Assembly: GCA_009780515.1 (NCBI GenBank)
Contig: WQZX01000006.1
Location: forward strand, 1 to 64,000
DNA length: 64,000 nt
DNA from: Nocardioidaceae bacterium
GTDB lineage: Bacteria; Actinomycetota; Actinomycetes; Propionibacteriales; Nocardioidaceae
Reading direction: 5' to 3'
This document shows positions 53,262 through 63,164 of the stretch, one piece after another; position 1 is the first letter of the stretch; each line of letters starts with the position of its first letter. The position numbers and the translations under genes were made by a program. Below the pieces are notes generated by a model. The model did no database searches. It saw only the letters and a list, made by a program, of their open reading frames with translations, and was not told where the DNA came from.

Positions 53262-54377
53262 ATGGATCCTGCCGACTCGACCGTCCTGCACGTCGGCGGC
53301 GCGAGCCCGTACGACGTGGTCGTCGGCCGTGGCCTCGCCGCACGCCTCCCCGGGCTGCTGGGCGACGAGGTCCAGCGGGTCGCCTTCCTGTACGCCGCCG
53401 AGCTGGCCGAGCTGGCCCAGCCGGTGCTCGACGTGCTGCGCCCGGCGTACGACGTGCTGGCGCTGGGGCTGCCGAGCGGCGAGCAGGCGAAGTCGGCCGA
53501 GGTCGTCGCGCAGTGCTGGGACGCGTTGGGGGAGTCGGGCCTCACCCGCTCCGACGCCGTGGTGACCTTCGGTGGTGGAGCGACCACCGATGTGGGCGGC
53601 TTCGTGGCGGCGACCTGGCTGCGCGGGGTGCGGGTCGTGCACGTGCCGACCACGCTGCTGGCGATGGTCGACGCGGCGGTGGGCGGCAAGACCGGCATCA
53701 ACACGGGTGCCGGCAAGAACCTGGTCGGCTCGTTCCACGAGCCGGCCGGTGTGCTGGTCGACCTCGACACCCTGCTCACGCTGCCGCGCGAGGAGCTCGT
53801 GGCCGGCATGGGCGAGGTCGTCAAGTGCGGCTTCATCTCCGATCCGGAGATCCTCGACCTCGTCGAGAAGGACCCTGCCGCGGCGACGGATCCCACCGGC
53901 CCGGTGCTGCCCGAGCTCGTACGACGCGCCATCCGGGTCAAGGTCGACGTCGTGGTCGCCGACCTCAAGGAGACCGCCGGCACCGACAGCGGGGGCGGCC
54001 ACCCGGGCCGCGAGGTGCTCAACTACGGCCACACCATGGGCCACGCGATCGAGCGCGCCGAGGGCTACACGATGCGCCACGGCGAGGCGGTCGCGATCGG
54101 CTGCTGCTACGTCGCCGAGCTGGCTCGTCGTACCGGCCACATCGACGACGCGCTCGCCGCCCGGCACCGGGCCGCGTTCGAGAGCGTGGGGCTGCCGACG
54201 ACGTACTCCGGCGCGGACTTCGAGGATCTCCTCGCCGCGATGCGCGTCGACAAGAAGTCCCGTGGCAACACGCTGCGCTTCGTCGTGCTCGACGAGCTGG
54301 CGAGACCGGTCGTGCTCAGCGGTCCGGCCGAGGACGACCTGCGCGCGGCGTACGACGTGATGGGAGGCGCGCGATGA
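53262..54377 (+). CDS. aroB: 3-dehydroquinate synthase
   Basis: GGGATTDVGGFVAATWLRGVRVVHVPTTLLAMVDAAVGGKTGINT. Confidence 0.96.
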   Translation: MDPADSTVLHVGGASPYDVVVGRGLAARLPGLLGDEVQRVAFLYAAELAELAQPVLDVLRPAYDVLALGLPSGEQAKSAEVVAQCWDALGESGLTRSDAVVTFGGGATTDVGGFVAATWLRGVRVVHVPTTLLAMVDAAVGGKTGINTGAGKNLVGSFHEPAGVLVDLDTLLTLPREELVAGMGEVVKCGFISDPEILDLVEKDPAAATDPTGPVLPELVRRAIRVKVDVVVADLKETAGTDSGGGHPGREVLNYGHTMGHAIERAEGYTMRHGEAVAIGCCYVAELARRTGHIDDALAARHRAAFESVGLPTTYSGADFEDLLAAMRVDKKSRGNTLRFVVLDELARPVVLSGPAEDDLRAAYDVMGGAR

Positions 54378-54808
54378 CGAGGACGGTGTGGGTGCTCAAC
54401 GGCCCGAACCTCGGCCGTCTCGGCCGCCGTCAGGCGGAGATCTACGGCGCGACGACGTACGCCGAGCTGGCACATCTCTGCGTCGAGTGGGGGAGCGAGC
54501 TCGGGCTCGAGGTGGAGGTGCGCCACACAAACCACGAGGGCGACCTCATCGACTGGCTGAACCAGGCCGCCGACGACGAGATCCCGGTGGTGCTCAACGC
54601 CGCCGCGTGGACCCACTACTCCCTCGCCCTGTACGACGCCTGCGCCCAGCTCACCGCGCCGCTGGTCGAGGTCCACATCTCCGAGCCCAAGCAGCGGCCC
54701 GAGGAGTTCCGCCACACGTCGTACGTCGAGCCGCACGCCGTCGCCACGATCAGCGGGCAGGGCATCGACGGCTACCGGCAGGCGCTGGAGCTCATCGCCC
54801 GTCGCTGA
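54374..54808 (+). CDS. aroQ: 3-dehydroquinate dehydratase, type II
   Basis: VWVLNGPNLGRLGRRQAEIYG, VEVRHTNHEGDLIDWLNQA, VVLNAAAWTHYSLALYDA, VEVHISEP. Confidence 0.95.
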   Translation: MTRTVWVLNGPNLGRLGRRQAEIYGATTYAELAHLCVEWGSELGLEVEVRHTNHEGDLIDWLNQAADDEIPVVLNAAAWTHYSLALYDACAQLTAPLVEVHISEPKQRPEEFRHTSYVEPHAVATISGQGIDGYRQALELIARR

Positions 54809-54940
54809 TCGGACCTGATCGGGTCGGTCGGGCCAGTGGTGCGGGCCGTCCACGTGCGGTCCGTCGTCGCGGCAAGGCCCCCGCGGGGAGGCGGCCCGGG
54901 CAGCATCGCCCGTGCCGGGCGGCATCGCCCAGACCCGACG

Positions 54941-55510
54941 TCAGGCGAGCGTGAAGGTCGGGCGCGGCTCCGCCGTACGACGCAGCCGGGTCAGCCCGCG
55001 ATGGCGCGCGACCCGCACGGCGGTGACGCTCATCCCGAGCGCCGTGGCGGTCTGGGCCGCGTCCAGGCCGGCCACCTCCATCGCGGCGAGCACGTCCGCC
55101 TCGCGCGGGGACAGGCTGGCGAGCTGGCGGCGTACCCAGTCGGTCGCCGCGACCTCGTCGGCGACACCGGCGACCACGCCCCACGTCTCGGGCGCCACGG
55201 AGGTGTCGGTGGGATCGGTGCCGCGGCGGGCGCTGCGCCTGCGCGCGTTGAGGGTGAGGTTGCGGGCGATGCCGAAGGGCCAGCCGGCGAACGCGTCGCC
55301 GTCGCCGGAGAAGTCGGCGATCGACTGCGCGGCGACCAGCCACGCCTCCGCGACGATGTCCTCGGCGGCGACGGCGACGTCCCCGCTGGGGCGTGACCGC
55401 AGCCAGACGAGCAGCCGCCCGGTGACGGCCTCGTAGAGGTCGCTCCAGGCGGCGGGGTCACCCCGGCGGGCGCGCTCTACCGGGTCGTCCGGATCGGTGG
55501 TCGTCGTCAC
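54941..55510 (-). CDS. RNA polymerase sigma factor, sigma-70/ECF family
   Basis: Region 2 DLYEAVTGRLLVWLRSR..AEDIVAEAWLVAAQSI.., region 4 LSPREADVLAAMEVAGLDAAQTATALGMSVTAVRVARHRGLTRL; GTG start. Confidence 0.88.
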   Translation of the reverse strand: MTTTTDPDDPVERARRGDPAAWSDLYEAVTGRLLVWLRSRPSGDVAVAAEDIVAEAWLVAAQSIADFSGDGDAFAGWPFGIARNLTLNARRRSARRGTDPTDTSVAPETWGVVAGVADEVAATDWVRRQLASLSPREADVLAAMEVAGLDAAQTATALGMSVTAVRVARHRGLTRLRRTAEPRPTFTLA

Positions 55511-56103
55511 TGGCCGTCCTGGCCCGAGCCGTTCCTGTTCTCGCCCTGGTTGCCCTGGCCTCCCTGGCCGTCCTGGCCGCCGCCCTGGCCGTCCTGGTTG
55601 CCTTGGGTCGACCCGCCGCCGGTGCCGCTTCGGCCCGGACCGCCCGAGTCGGCGTGGCCTCCCTGCGTCGTGGGCTGGTGGCCGCTGTCGTGCCGCGGAG
55701 TCCCGGCCGTCGACGTGGGAGGCGGGGCGGTCCAGCGGCCGCCCGGGGCGACGTAGGCCGGCGTGCCGGCGGTGCGCGACGAGCTGCCGGTAGGCACCGA
55801 GCGGGCGTGGTGCGGCGCAGCCGGCGTACTGGGCGGCGTGGACGGTGCGTCCGAGGTCGACACAGACGTGGCCGGTGCCGGAGCGTGGCCGCCGTGCGAG
55901 CCGCCGAGGAAGGCCGCCGTCGCCGCACCCGCGCCGGTCACCACGACTACCGCCGCGGCCGTGGCAACCGTGGCCAGCCAGCGTGGTCGCACGAGGGCCG
56001 CCGGGTTCGACTGCAGCGCGAGCGCGCCGAGGCGCTCGGCGAAGACCGGATCGGCCGGTGTCGCCGGGATGGGGACCGAGAGGTCGGGTGCGGGCTGCTG
56101 CAT
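55507..56103 (-). CDS. membrane protein in anti-sigma position with Gly/Gln/Asn-rich C-terminal tail
   Basis: 4-nt overlap with sigma gene; one TM (WLATVATAAAVVVVTGAGAATAAFLGG); low-complexity GGGSTQGNQDGQGGGQDGQGGQGNQ. Confidence 0.65.
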   Translation of the reverse strand: MQQPAPDLSVPIPATPADPVFAERLGALALQSNPAALVRPRWLATVATAAAVVVVTGAGAATAAFLGGSHGGHAPAPATSVSTSDAPSTPPSTPAAPHHARSVPTGSSSRTAGTPAYVAPGGRWTAPPPTSTAGTPRHDSGHQPTTQGGHADSGGPGRSGTGGGSTQGNQDGQGGGQDGQGGQGNQGENRNGSGQDGQ

Positions 56104-56168
56104 CGTGTTCCTGCCGTGGGAAGCGCGGCCCGCCCAGACTAGTCCGGGCGGGCCGACCCCCAGTCCTG

Positions 56169-56765
56169 TCAGTTCTGGCTGTTGCCGTCGCCGGAGCCCG
56201 AGCCGCTCTGGCTGTTGCCGTCGCCCGAGCCCGAGCCGCCCTGGCTGTCGTCGTCGCCGGAGCCCGAGCCGCCCTGGCTGTCGTCGTCGCCCGAGCCCGA
56301 GCCGCCCTGGCTGTCGCCGTCCTGGCTGTCGCCGGAGCCGGAGGGGTGCTGGGTGGTGTGGTGCGGGGCCTGGTGGTGCGCGGCAGGGGCAGGCGCGGAG
56401 CCGCCTTGGTCGTTGCCGTCCTCACCCTGGTCGTCGGACCCGGCGCCCGTGCCCTGGTCGTTGTTGCCGTCGGCGCCCGGGGCGGTGCTGGGGTCAGGGT
56501 TGTCGCCCTCGGTGTCCTGCGGCGCGGGGTTGTCGCCCTCGGTGTCCTCCGGCGCGGGGGTGTCCCCCTCGGTGTCAGCAGGGCCGTTGCCCTGGTCGTC
56601 TCCCGGCGCTGCGGTGGGTGTGGTGGTGGCGGTGGGGACCGTGGTGCTCGGGGCCGGCTGGCGCGACGGGGTGGCGGCCTGGACCGCGTACGCGCCGCCG
56701 AGAGTGCCGATGAGGATCGCGGTCGTGCCGGCGGCGACCTGGAAGGCGGAGAGCTTGCGCATCAT
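56169..56765 (-). CDS. secreted, acidic, repeat-rich disordered protein
   Basis: Signal MMRKLSAFQVAAGTTAILIGTLGGAYAVQAA; DTEGD(N/T)PAPxD and DSQGGSGSGDD repeats. Confidence 0.65.
   Translation of the reverse strand: MMRKLSAFQVAAGTTAILIGTLGGAYAVQAATPSRQPAPSTTVPTATTTPTAAPGDDQGNGPADTEGDTPAPEDTEGDNPAPQDTEGDNPDPSTAPGADGNNDQGTGAGSDDQGEDGNDQGGSAPAPAAHHQAPHHTTQHPSGSGDSQDGDSQGGSGSGDDDSQGGSGSGDDDSQGGSGSGDGNSQSGSGSGDGNSQN
56173..56335 (-). repeat. ~33-bp tandem repeat encoding DSQGGSGSGDD
   Basis: Four degenerate copies of CTGGCTGT(T/C)G(C/T)CGTCGCC(G/C)GAGCCCGAGCCGC(C). Confidence 0.88.
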
Positions 56766-57019
56766 GACTCCTGAGACAGTCGTGAGTGGAGTTGGACGGA
56801 TTGCGGCGGACGGCTCGTCGGGCTGCCTGCCTCATGAGCCACATGTCGCCTGCGGCGCCGGGCATTACATCGGTTTCAGAACTTCGGTCACGGCCGTCTA
56901 GACTCGGTCGCCGCCCGGTACGCCGGGCGGACCGATCACGCGCGGGCGCACCCGCGACGTACTTCTTCATACTTCGCCGGCAACCTTCCGGCACGCGAGC
57001 GATAGGGCGAGACACGAGC

Positions 57020-57586
57020 ATGGCAACCACGAACGACCTGAAGAACGGCTTGGTGCTCAACCTGGAGGGCCAGCTCTGGCAGGTGGTGGAGTTCCAGCAC
57101 GTCAAGCCCGGCAAGGGTCCTGCGTTCGTGCGCACCAAGCTCAAGAACGTCGAGTCGGGCAAGAACGTCGACAAGACCTTCAACGCCGGCACCAAGGTCG
57201 AGACCGCGACCGTCGACAAGCGCACGATGCAGTACCTCTACAACGACGGCTCCAACTACGTCTTCATGGACGTGCAGACCTACGACCAGATCGAGGTCGC
57301 CCCCGAGCTCGTCGGCGACGCCGCGAACTTCATGCTCGAGAACACCGAGGTCATCATCGCGACCAACGAGGGTCGCGTGCTCTTCATCGAGCTGCCCGCG
57401 TCGGTCGAGCTGACCATCACCTACACCGAGCCGGGCGTGATGGGCGACTCCGCGACGGGTCGCACCAAGCCGGCGACGCTCGAGACCGGTGCCGAGATCC
57501 AGGTCCCGCTGTTCATCGAGAACGGCGAGAAGATCAAGGTCGACACCCGCGAGGGCGGCTCCTACCTGAGCCGAGTCAAGGGCTGA
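57020..57586 (+). CDS. efp: elongation factor P
   Basis: [44 protein letters not shown]. Confidence 0.97.
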   Translation: MATTNDLKNGLVLNLEGQLWQVVEFQHVKPGKGPAFVRTKLKNVESGKNVDKTFNAGTKVETATVDKRTMQYLYNDGSNYVFMDVQTYDQIEVAPELVGDAANFMLENTEVIIATNEGRVLFIELPASVELTITYTEPGVMGDSATGRTKPATLETGAEIQVPLFIENGEKIKVDTREGGSYLSRVKG

Positions 57587-57990
57587 TGGCTGCTCGTTCC
57601 AAGGCCCGTCGGCGCGCGCTCGACGTCCTCTACTCCGCCGACCTGCGCGGTGAGACGGGCGTCGAGGCGCTCGCCCGGGTCTCCACCGAGGGCGAGGCGC
57701 CGTCCAACCCCTACACCGAGGTGCTGGTGCGGGGCGTGAGCGAGCACGTCGCCGGCATCGACGAGATGCTCGAGCAGTACTCCCAGGGCTGGACCCTCGC
57801 GCGGATGCCCGCCGTCGACCGCAACGTGCTGCGCATCGGCGCCTTCGAGGTCATGTACGCCGACGACGTGCCCGACCCGGTCGCGGTCAGCGAGGCGTTG
57901 GCGCTCGTGCAGGAGCTCTCGACCGACGAGTCGCCGGCGTTCGTCAACGGTGTCCTCGGCGCGATCGTCCGGAGCAAGCAGACCGCTTGA
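57586..57990 (+). CDS. nusB: transcription antitermination factor NusB
   Basis: ARSKARRRALDVLYSADLRG...RMPAVDRNVLRIGAFEVMYADDVP...FVNGVLGAIV. Confidence 0.95.
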   Translation: MAARSKARRRALDVLYSADLRGETGVEALARVSTEGEAPSNPYTEVLVRGVSEHVAGIDEMLEQYSQGWTLARMPAVDRNVLRIGAFEVMYADDVPDPVAVSEALALVQELSTDESPAFVNGVLGAIVRSKQTA

Positions 57991-58013
57991 CGCCATCGGC
58001 GTAGGGTCGGTGC

Positions 58014-59387
58014 ATGGCGGACTCAGCCGAGGTCGATCTGGTCGTGGTGGGTCTCGGGCCGGGCGGCGAGCACGCCGCCGCCGAGCTCGCCGGAGCCGGC
58101 CTGGAGGTGGTCGGGGTCGACCGTCGGCTGGTGGGCGGCGAGTGTCCGTACTACGGCTGCATCCCGTCGAAGATGATGCTGCGCGCGGCCGGGCTGCTCG
58201 CCGAGGCGAGGCGGGTGCCCGGCACGGCCGGCAGCGTCGAGGTCATCCCGTCCTGGAGCCAGGTCGCGCGCCGGATCCGCGACGAGGCCACCGACGACTG
58301 GGACGACGCGGTCGCGGTCGAGCGGCTGCAGAAGGCGGGCGCGCGGTTCGTTCGCGGCACCGGTCGCCTCGCCGGCCCCGGGCGCGTCGTGGTCGCGACC
58401 GACGAGGGTGAGCAGGAGATCCGCGTACGCCGCGGAGTCGTGCTCAACACCGGCACCGAGCCGGCGATCCCGCCGATCGACGGCCTCGCCGGCACGCCGT
58501 ACTGGACCAACCGCGAGGCGGTCCGCGTCACGCGGCTGCCGCGCAGCCTGGTCGTGCTCGGCGGCGGCGCGATCGGCTGCGAGCTCGCGCAGGCGTTCGC
58601 CCGGTTCGGCGTACGCGTCACGATCGTGGAGGCCGGCGAGCGGATCCTCGGGCCGGAGGAGCCGGAGTCGAGCGAGGTGCTGGCCGCCGCGCTCGCGCGT
58701 GACGGGATCGAGGTGCGAACAGGCGTGGCCGCGCGCTCGGTCCGCCACGACGGCGGCTTCCACCTCGCGCTGGACGGCGGTGAGTCGATCTCGGCCGACG
58801 AGCTGCTGGTCGCCGTCGGCCGCACCAGCAACCTGCGCGACATCGGCCTCGAGACGGTCGGTCTGGACCCCGGTGTCCGCTTCCTCGATCCCGACGAGCG
58901 GATGCGTGTCGGCGAGGGTGTCTGGGCGATCGGGGATATCACCGGCAAGGGAGCGTTCACCCACATGTCGATGTACCAGGCCGACGTCGCCGTCCGCGAC
59001 CTGCTCGGCCGCGAGGGTGCGCCTGCCGACTACCGCGCGGTCGGACGCGTCACCTTCACCGACCCCGAGATCGGCTCGGTCGGCATGACCGAGCGGCAGG
59101 CACGCGATGCGGGCCTCCGCGTCCAGGTCGGCACGACCGACCTGGCGACGTCCAGCAGGGGCTGGCTGCACGTGCCGGGCGGCGCCGGCGTCGTGAAGCT
59201 GGTCGCCGACGCCGACCGCGGCATCCTGGTCGGCGGTACGACGGCCGGCCCGTCGGGTGGCGAGATGCTCGGCTGGCTGGCGACCGCCGTCCATGCCGAG
59301 GTGCCGGTCGCGACGCTGCGCTCGATGCACTTCGCGTACCCCACCTTCCACCGGGCCATCGAGCCCGCCCTCGACGCGCTCGCCTGA
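58014..59387 (+). CDS. FAD-dependent pyridine nucleotide-disulfide oxidoreductase (dihydrolipoyl dehydrogenase/MerA-like)
   Basis: VVVGLGPGGEHAAAELAGAG, redox motif GGECPYYGCIPSK, VVLGGGAIGCELAQAFARFG, VWAIGDITGKGAFTHMSMYQ. Confidence 0.9.
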   Translation: MADSAEVDLVVVGLGPGGEHAAAELAGAGLEVVGVDRRLVGGECPYYGCIPSKMMLRAAGLLAEARRVPGTAGSVEVIPSWSQVARRIRDEATDDWDDAVAVERLQKAGARFVRGTGRLAGPGRVVVATDEGEQEIRVRRGVVLNTGTEPAIPPIDGLAGTPYWTNREAVRVTRLPRSLVVLGGGAIGCELAQAFARFGVRVTIVEAGERILGPEEPESSEVLAAALARDGIEVRTGVAARSVRHDGGFHLALDGGESISADELLVAVGRTSNLRDIGLETVGLDPGVRFLDPDERMRVGEGVWAIGDITGKGAFTHMSMYQADVAVRDLLGREGAPADYRAVGRVTFTDPEIGSVGMTERQARDAGLRVQVGTTDLATSSRGWLHVPGGAGVVKLVADADRGILVGGTTAGPSGGEMLGWLATAVHAEVPVATLRSMHFAYPTFHRAIEPALDALA

Positions 59388-59466
59388 GCGGTGCGACCGC
59401 CTGGGATTGCGGATCGGCTCGCTCGGGTAGGTTGGTGCCGCCGTCCACCCTGCTCGGAGGTGCCAG

Positions 59467-60987
59467 GTGACTGATCCCGCTGAACCCGTCGGCCGCGACG
59501 ACACGTCGGACCGGCTCTACACACCCGAAGAGCTCGAGGAGTTCGCCCGCCGGCAGCTCGACGCCGCCCGTCACGGCGAGGACGTCGACCCCCTGACCGA
59601 CCCGATCCAGCCGGGCGCGGCGGAGCAGGCGGCCGCGGTCGCTGCTGCGCCGCCGAGCCAGCCGCCGGCGACGCCTGCCCGGGGCACGCAGTCCCCGGTG
59701 GCGCAGGACCAGCAGCCGCGTGGCCCGCGTCCGACCGCGCCGCCCCCGGGGTTCACCACGGGTGAGCACACGCTGATCCGTGAGCCTTCCGCCGGCCAGG
59801 CCCCACCGACGTCCCAGCCGACGTCCCCGCCGACGTCCCAGTGGGTGTCGCCGTCGTTCGCGCCGTCCTCGGCGCCGGTCGCGGGGCCGTCGTCCCCTCC
59901 GCCGGCCCAGGAGCCCGCCGCGCCCGCCTCGGCTCCCACCCCGGCCCCGCAGCCGTCCCCCGCGCCGGCTCCGCAGGCGCAGCCGCAGCAGCCCGCTCCG
60001 CCGGCCCAGTCCGAGACGGTCCCGTCGGCCCAGCCCGACGAGCCGCGACGCTTCATGTCGGCCACCGACTTCCTCGACCGCCGCGACAGCAACGCCGAGC
60101 TCGGCCCGGCGACCTGGGGCTGGCGGGGCAGGGTCGGGCGCTGGAGCGGCGGGCTGGTCCGCCCCAGGATGGGCCCGGCCGAGCAGTCGTTCAACGCCGA
60201 CCGCGCGCTGATCCAGAAGGACTTCGACGGCCCGCGCACGATCGCCTTCGTCAACCCCAAGGGCGGCGCCGCGAAGACGACGGGCGTCCTCGCCGCCGGC
60301 TTCACCTTCGGCACGGTCCGCGGTGGCGGCGTGGTCGCGTGGGACAACAACGAGACGCGCGGGACGCTGGGCATCCGCGGCGCTCGCAGCGCCCACCGCA
60401 ACACCACCCGCGAGCTGCTGGAGGACCTCGAGAGGTTCAAGGACGTCTACCAGTCGCGCATCGGCGACCTCGGCGCGTTCGTCCGCTCGCAGGGCGACGC
60501 GCACTTCGACGTGCTTGCCTCCGACGAGCGCCCCGACGTCACCGGCCAGATCCACGCCAAGGACTTCGGCGAGGTCCACAGGCTGCTGGAGCGCTTCTAC
60601 CGGATCATCCTGGTCGACACCGGCAACAACATGCGCGCCGAGAACTGGCTCGCCGCGGCCGAGGCCGCCGATCTCCTGGTCGTGACCAGCACGGTGCGCG
60701 AGGACACCGGCTACAGCGGCCTGTGGATGCTGGACGCCCTCCAGGACGCGGGCTACGCCAACCTCAAGCACAAGACCGTGACGGTGCTCTCCGACCCCAG
60801 CGACAAGGTGGACAGCCGTCTGGCCGCCGACCTCACCCAGGTCTACGAGCAGCGCACCCGCGACGTCTTCCGCGTCCCCTACGACCCCGCCCTCGTCGCT
60901 GGTGGCGTGATCCCCTACGCCCAGCTCTCCGAGCCGACCCAACGCGCATGGCTGCGTGCCTGCGCCGGGATCGCCTCCGCCCTCTGA
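59467..60987 (+). CDS. ParA/MinD-family ATPase with long Pro/Ala-rich N-terminal region
   Basis: Deviant Walker A FVNPKGGAAKTTGVLAAGF; IILVDTGNNMRAENWLAAAEAADLLVVTSTVREDTG; ~190 aa disordered N-terminus. Confidence 0.85.
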   Translation: MTDPAEPVGRDDTSDRLYTPEELEEFARRQLDAARHGEDVDPLTDPIQPGAAEQAAAVAAAPPSQPPATPARGTQSPVAQDQQPRGPRPTAPPPGFTTGEHTLIREPSAGQAPPTSQPTSPPTSQWVSPSFAPSSAPVAGPSSPPPAQEPAAPASAPTPAPQPSPAPAPQAQPQQPAPPAQSETVPSAQPDEPRRFMSATDFLDRRDSNAELGPATWGWRGRVGRWSGGLVRPRMGPAEQSFNADRALIQKDFDGPRTIAFVNPKGGAAKTTGVLAAGFTFGTVRGGGVVAWDNNETRGTLGIRGARSAHRNTTRELLEDLERFKDVYQSRIGDLGAFVRSQGDAHFDVLASDERPDVTGQIHAKDFGEVHRLLERFYRIILVDTGNNMRAENWLAAAEAADLLVVTSTVREDTGYSGLWMLDALQDAGYANLKHKTVTVLSDPSDKVDSRLAADLTQVYEQRTRDVFRVPYDPALVAGGVIPYAQLSEPTQRAWLRACAGIASAL

Positions 60988-61018
60988 GGCCCGCAGGCCC
61001 GGAAGTTCGCCGCCCGGC

Positions 61019-61071
61019 CACGATCGGGGAGGATCCGATCAGAGGGGTTGATCTGATCCTCCCCGATCGTG
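61019..61071 (+). terminator. strong hairpin after ParA-like gene
   Basis: CACGATCGGGGAGGATCcGATCA...TGATCtGATCCTCCCCGATCGTG. Confidence 0.8.
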
Positions 61072-61109
61072 CGTGTCCGGTTGATCTGGATCGACCGGGG
61101 CGTGTGCGG

Positions 61110-61646
61110 CTACATCCCACACATCCACCACCCGCTGCCGAGGTCGATAGGCGCGCGGCAGATCATGCCCCGCATGTCCAACCCATCCGGGCTGCGGTCC
61201 GGGGAGTAGAAGTAGCCACCGGCGTCGTCAGGCATGCCCTCCCACTGGGGAAAGAACCACGCGATGTGCGAGCCGGCCTCTTCGCCTTCCGTGTCGCCGT
61301 CGACGGTCAGCCACATGAGCGCGATCGGCAGGCGAGAGCGGTCGGCGCCGCTGGGCGGCATGGCGTGTACGCCGGCCTCGAACGCCTTGCGGTGAACCTC
61401 GAACCATGCACGCGGTGCTGCGGCGCACCAGTTGAGCAAGACCACGCACAACGCGAGGGTGATGGTGGTTGAGAGAAGCCGCGAGGGTCGTCCGAGGAGG
61501 CAGCCGAACAGCCAGGTCGCTCCGATCATGATCAGCCAGAACACCGCAGAGACCACCAGGGAGAGCTGCGTTCCGCCGAACGGGATCGGTAGCGTCGCAG
61601 TCGCGATGCCGCAGACCCAGATGCCCATTACCGCGCAGAAGATCAA
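61110..61646 (-). CDS. hypothetical membrane protein
   Basis: Three hydrophobic N-terminal segments, then a soluble region; no family recognised. Confidence 0.55.
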   Translation of the reverse strand: MIFCAVMGIWVCGIATATLPIPFGGTQLSLVVSAVFWLIMIGATWLFGCLLGRPSRLLSTTITLALCVVLLNWCAAAPRAWFEVHRKAFEAGVHAMPPSGADRSRLPIALMWLTVDGDTEGEEAGSHIAWFFPQWEGMPDDAGGYFYSPDRSPDGLDMRGMICRAPIDLGSGWWMCGM

Positions 61647-61828
61647 GGTCCGCAGTCCGCTGCCGGTCGATCGCCGGCGTCCCGCGGGCGTCTCGACGGC
61701 CGGTGCACTCGCTTCACATCACCGCTTCCGGGCGCTCAGGGACCCATCCTTGCGCACTCTCGCATCGGCCTGCCGGACGTGGGTACCTAGAGGTCGACCG
61801 ACGAAGTCCGACCGACGAAGGAGACACC

Positions 61829-61999
61829 GTGGGTACCGACGACAAGCTGAAGAACACGGCCGAGGAGAAGCTGGGCGAGGCCAAGGAGGCCATGGGCAAG
61901 GCCACCGACGACGAGGACATGCAGTCGGAGGGCAAGGCCGACCAGATGAAGGGCAGCCTCAAGCAGGCCGGCGAGAAGGTGAAGGACGCCTTCAAGTGA
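61829..61999 (+). CDS. CsbD family stress-response protein
   Basis: VGTDDKLKNTAEEKLGEAKEAMGKATDDEDMQSEGKADQMKGSLKQAGEKVKDAFK; GTG start. Confidence 0.9.
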   Translation: MGTDDKLKNTAEEKLGEAKEAMGKATDDEDMQSEGKADQMKGSLKQAGEKVKDAFK

Positions 62000-62020
62000 G
62001 CCGCTGAGCAGCGCTCGCGA

Positions 62021-62052
62021 CGAGGGGCCCAACCGGCACGGGTGGGCCCCTC
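62021..62052 (+). terminator. terminator after CsbD gene
   Basis: GAGGGGCCCAACC-ggcacg-GGTGGGCCCCTC. Confidence 0.75.
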
Positions 62053-62105
62053 GTCCATGTCCGGACCACCCGCTTCCGTACGACGACTTCGGGTACCGAC
62101 CGGGC

Positions 62106-63080
62106 ATGACGAACTTCGGCTACACCCTGATGACCGAGCAGAGCGGCCCGCGCGAGCTCGTCGCCTACGCGCAGCAGGCGGAGCGGATCGGGTTCGACTT
62201 CGAGGTGTGCAGCGACCACTTCTCGCCGTGGCTGACCGCGCAGGGCCACGCGCCGTACGCCTGGTCGGTCCTGGGCGCGGTGGCGCAGGCGACGGAGCGG
62301 GTGGGTCTGATGACCTACGTGACCTGTCCGACCACGCGCTACCACCCGGTCGTCGTGGCGCAGAAGGCGGCGACGCTGGCCCAGCTCTCCGACGACCGGT
62401 TCACGCTGGGCCTGGGCGCGGGGGAGCGGCTCAACGAGCACGTCGTCGGGGCCGGGTGGCCCGGCGTCGACGTACGCCACGACATGCTCGTGGAGGCGAT
62501 CGGGATCATCCGCTGCCTGCTCGACGGCGAGACGGTCGACCACCGCGGCGAGTTCTTCGACGTCGACGCCGCCCGGCTGTGGGACCTGCCCGAGCGCCCC
62601 CTCGAGATCGGTACGGCGGTCGGCGGCTCGCGCGCGATCGCGACCCTCGCACCGCTCGCCGACCACCTCATCGCGGTCGAGCCCTCCGAGGACATCGTGG
62701 GCGAGTGGAACGCGACCGATGGCGCGCCGCAGATCGGCGAGCCGGCGCGGGCGATCGGTCAGGCGCCGATCTGCTGGGCTCCGACCGAGGAGGAGGCGCG
62801 CGAGCTCGCGCACGAGGAGTTCCGGTGGTTCGGCGGCGGGTGGCGCGTCAACGCGGACATCCCGACGCCGGCCGGCTTCGACGCGGCCAGCCAGTTCGTG
62901 CGCCCCGACGACGTCGCGTCGTCCATCCCGTGCGGCCCGGACGTCGACGCCCTCGCCGACGCGCTGCGCGCCTACACCCGCGCGGGCTTCACCGATGTCG
63001 CGCTGGTGCAGGTCGGGGATCGCTTCCAGCAGCAGTTCCTGGAGGAGGCGGCCGGCCCGTTGCTGGAGAGGCTGCGCTGA
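62106..63080 (+). CDS. F420-dependent LLM-class oxidoreductase (TIGR03557-like)
   Basis: FGYTLMTEQSGPRELVAYAQQAERIGFDFEVCSDHFSPWLTAQGHAPYAWSVLGAVAQATERVGLMTYVTCPTTRYHP. Confidence 0.9.
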   Translation: MTNFGYTLMTEQSGPRELVAYAQQAERIGFDFEVCSDHFSPWLTAQGHAPYAWSVLGAVAQATERVGLMTYVTCPTTRYHPVVVAQKAATLAQLSDDRFTLGLGAGERLNEHVVGAGWPGVDVRHDMLVEAIGIIRCLLDGETVDHRGEFFDVDAARLWDLPERPLEIGTAVGGSRAIATLAPLADHLIAVEPSEDIVGEWNATDGAPQIGEPARAIGQAPICWAPTEEEARELAHEEFRWFGGGWRVNADIPTPAGFDAASQFVRPDDVASSIPCGPDVDALADALRAYTRAGFTDVALVQVGDRFQQQFLEEAAGPLLERLR

Positions 63081-63164
63081 GCCATGTCTCCCGGTACGGC
63101 GCCGGAGATGGAGGCACGGCCCGGTCGGTCTGACCCGAGCGGGTAGGGTGAGTCGCGACGTACG

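Noticed and set aside
56173-56335. Repeat array as CRISPR or mobile element
   Set aside because: In-frame 33-bp coding repeats of a low-complexity protein; no spacer structure.
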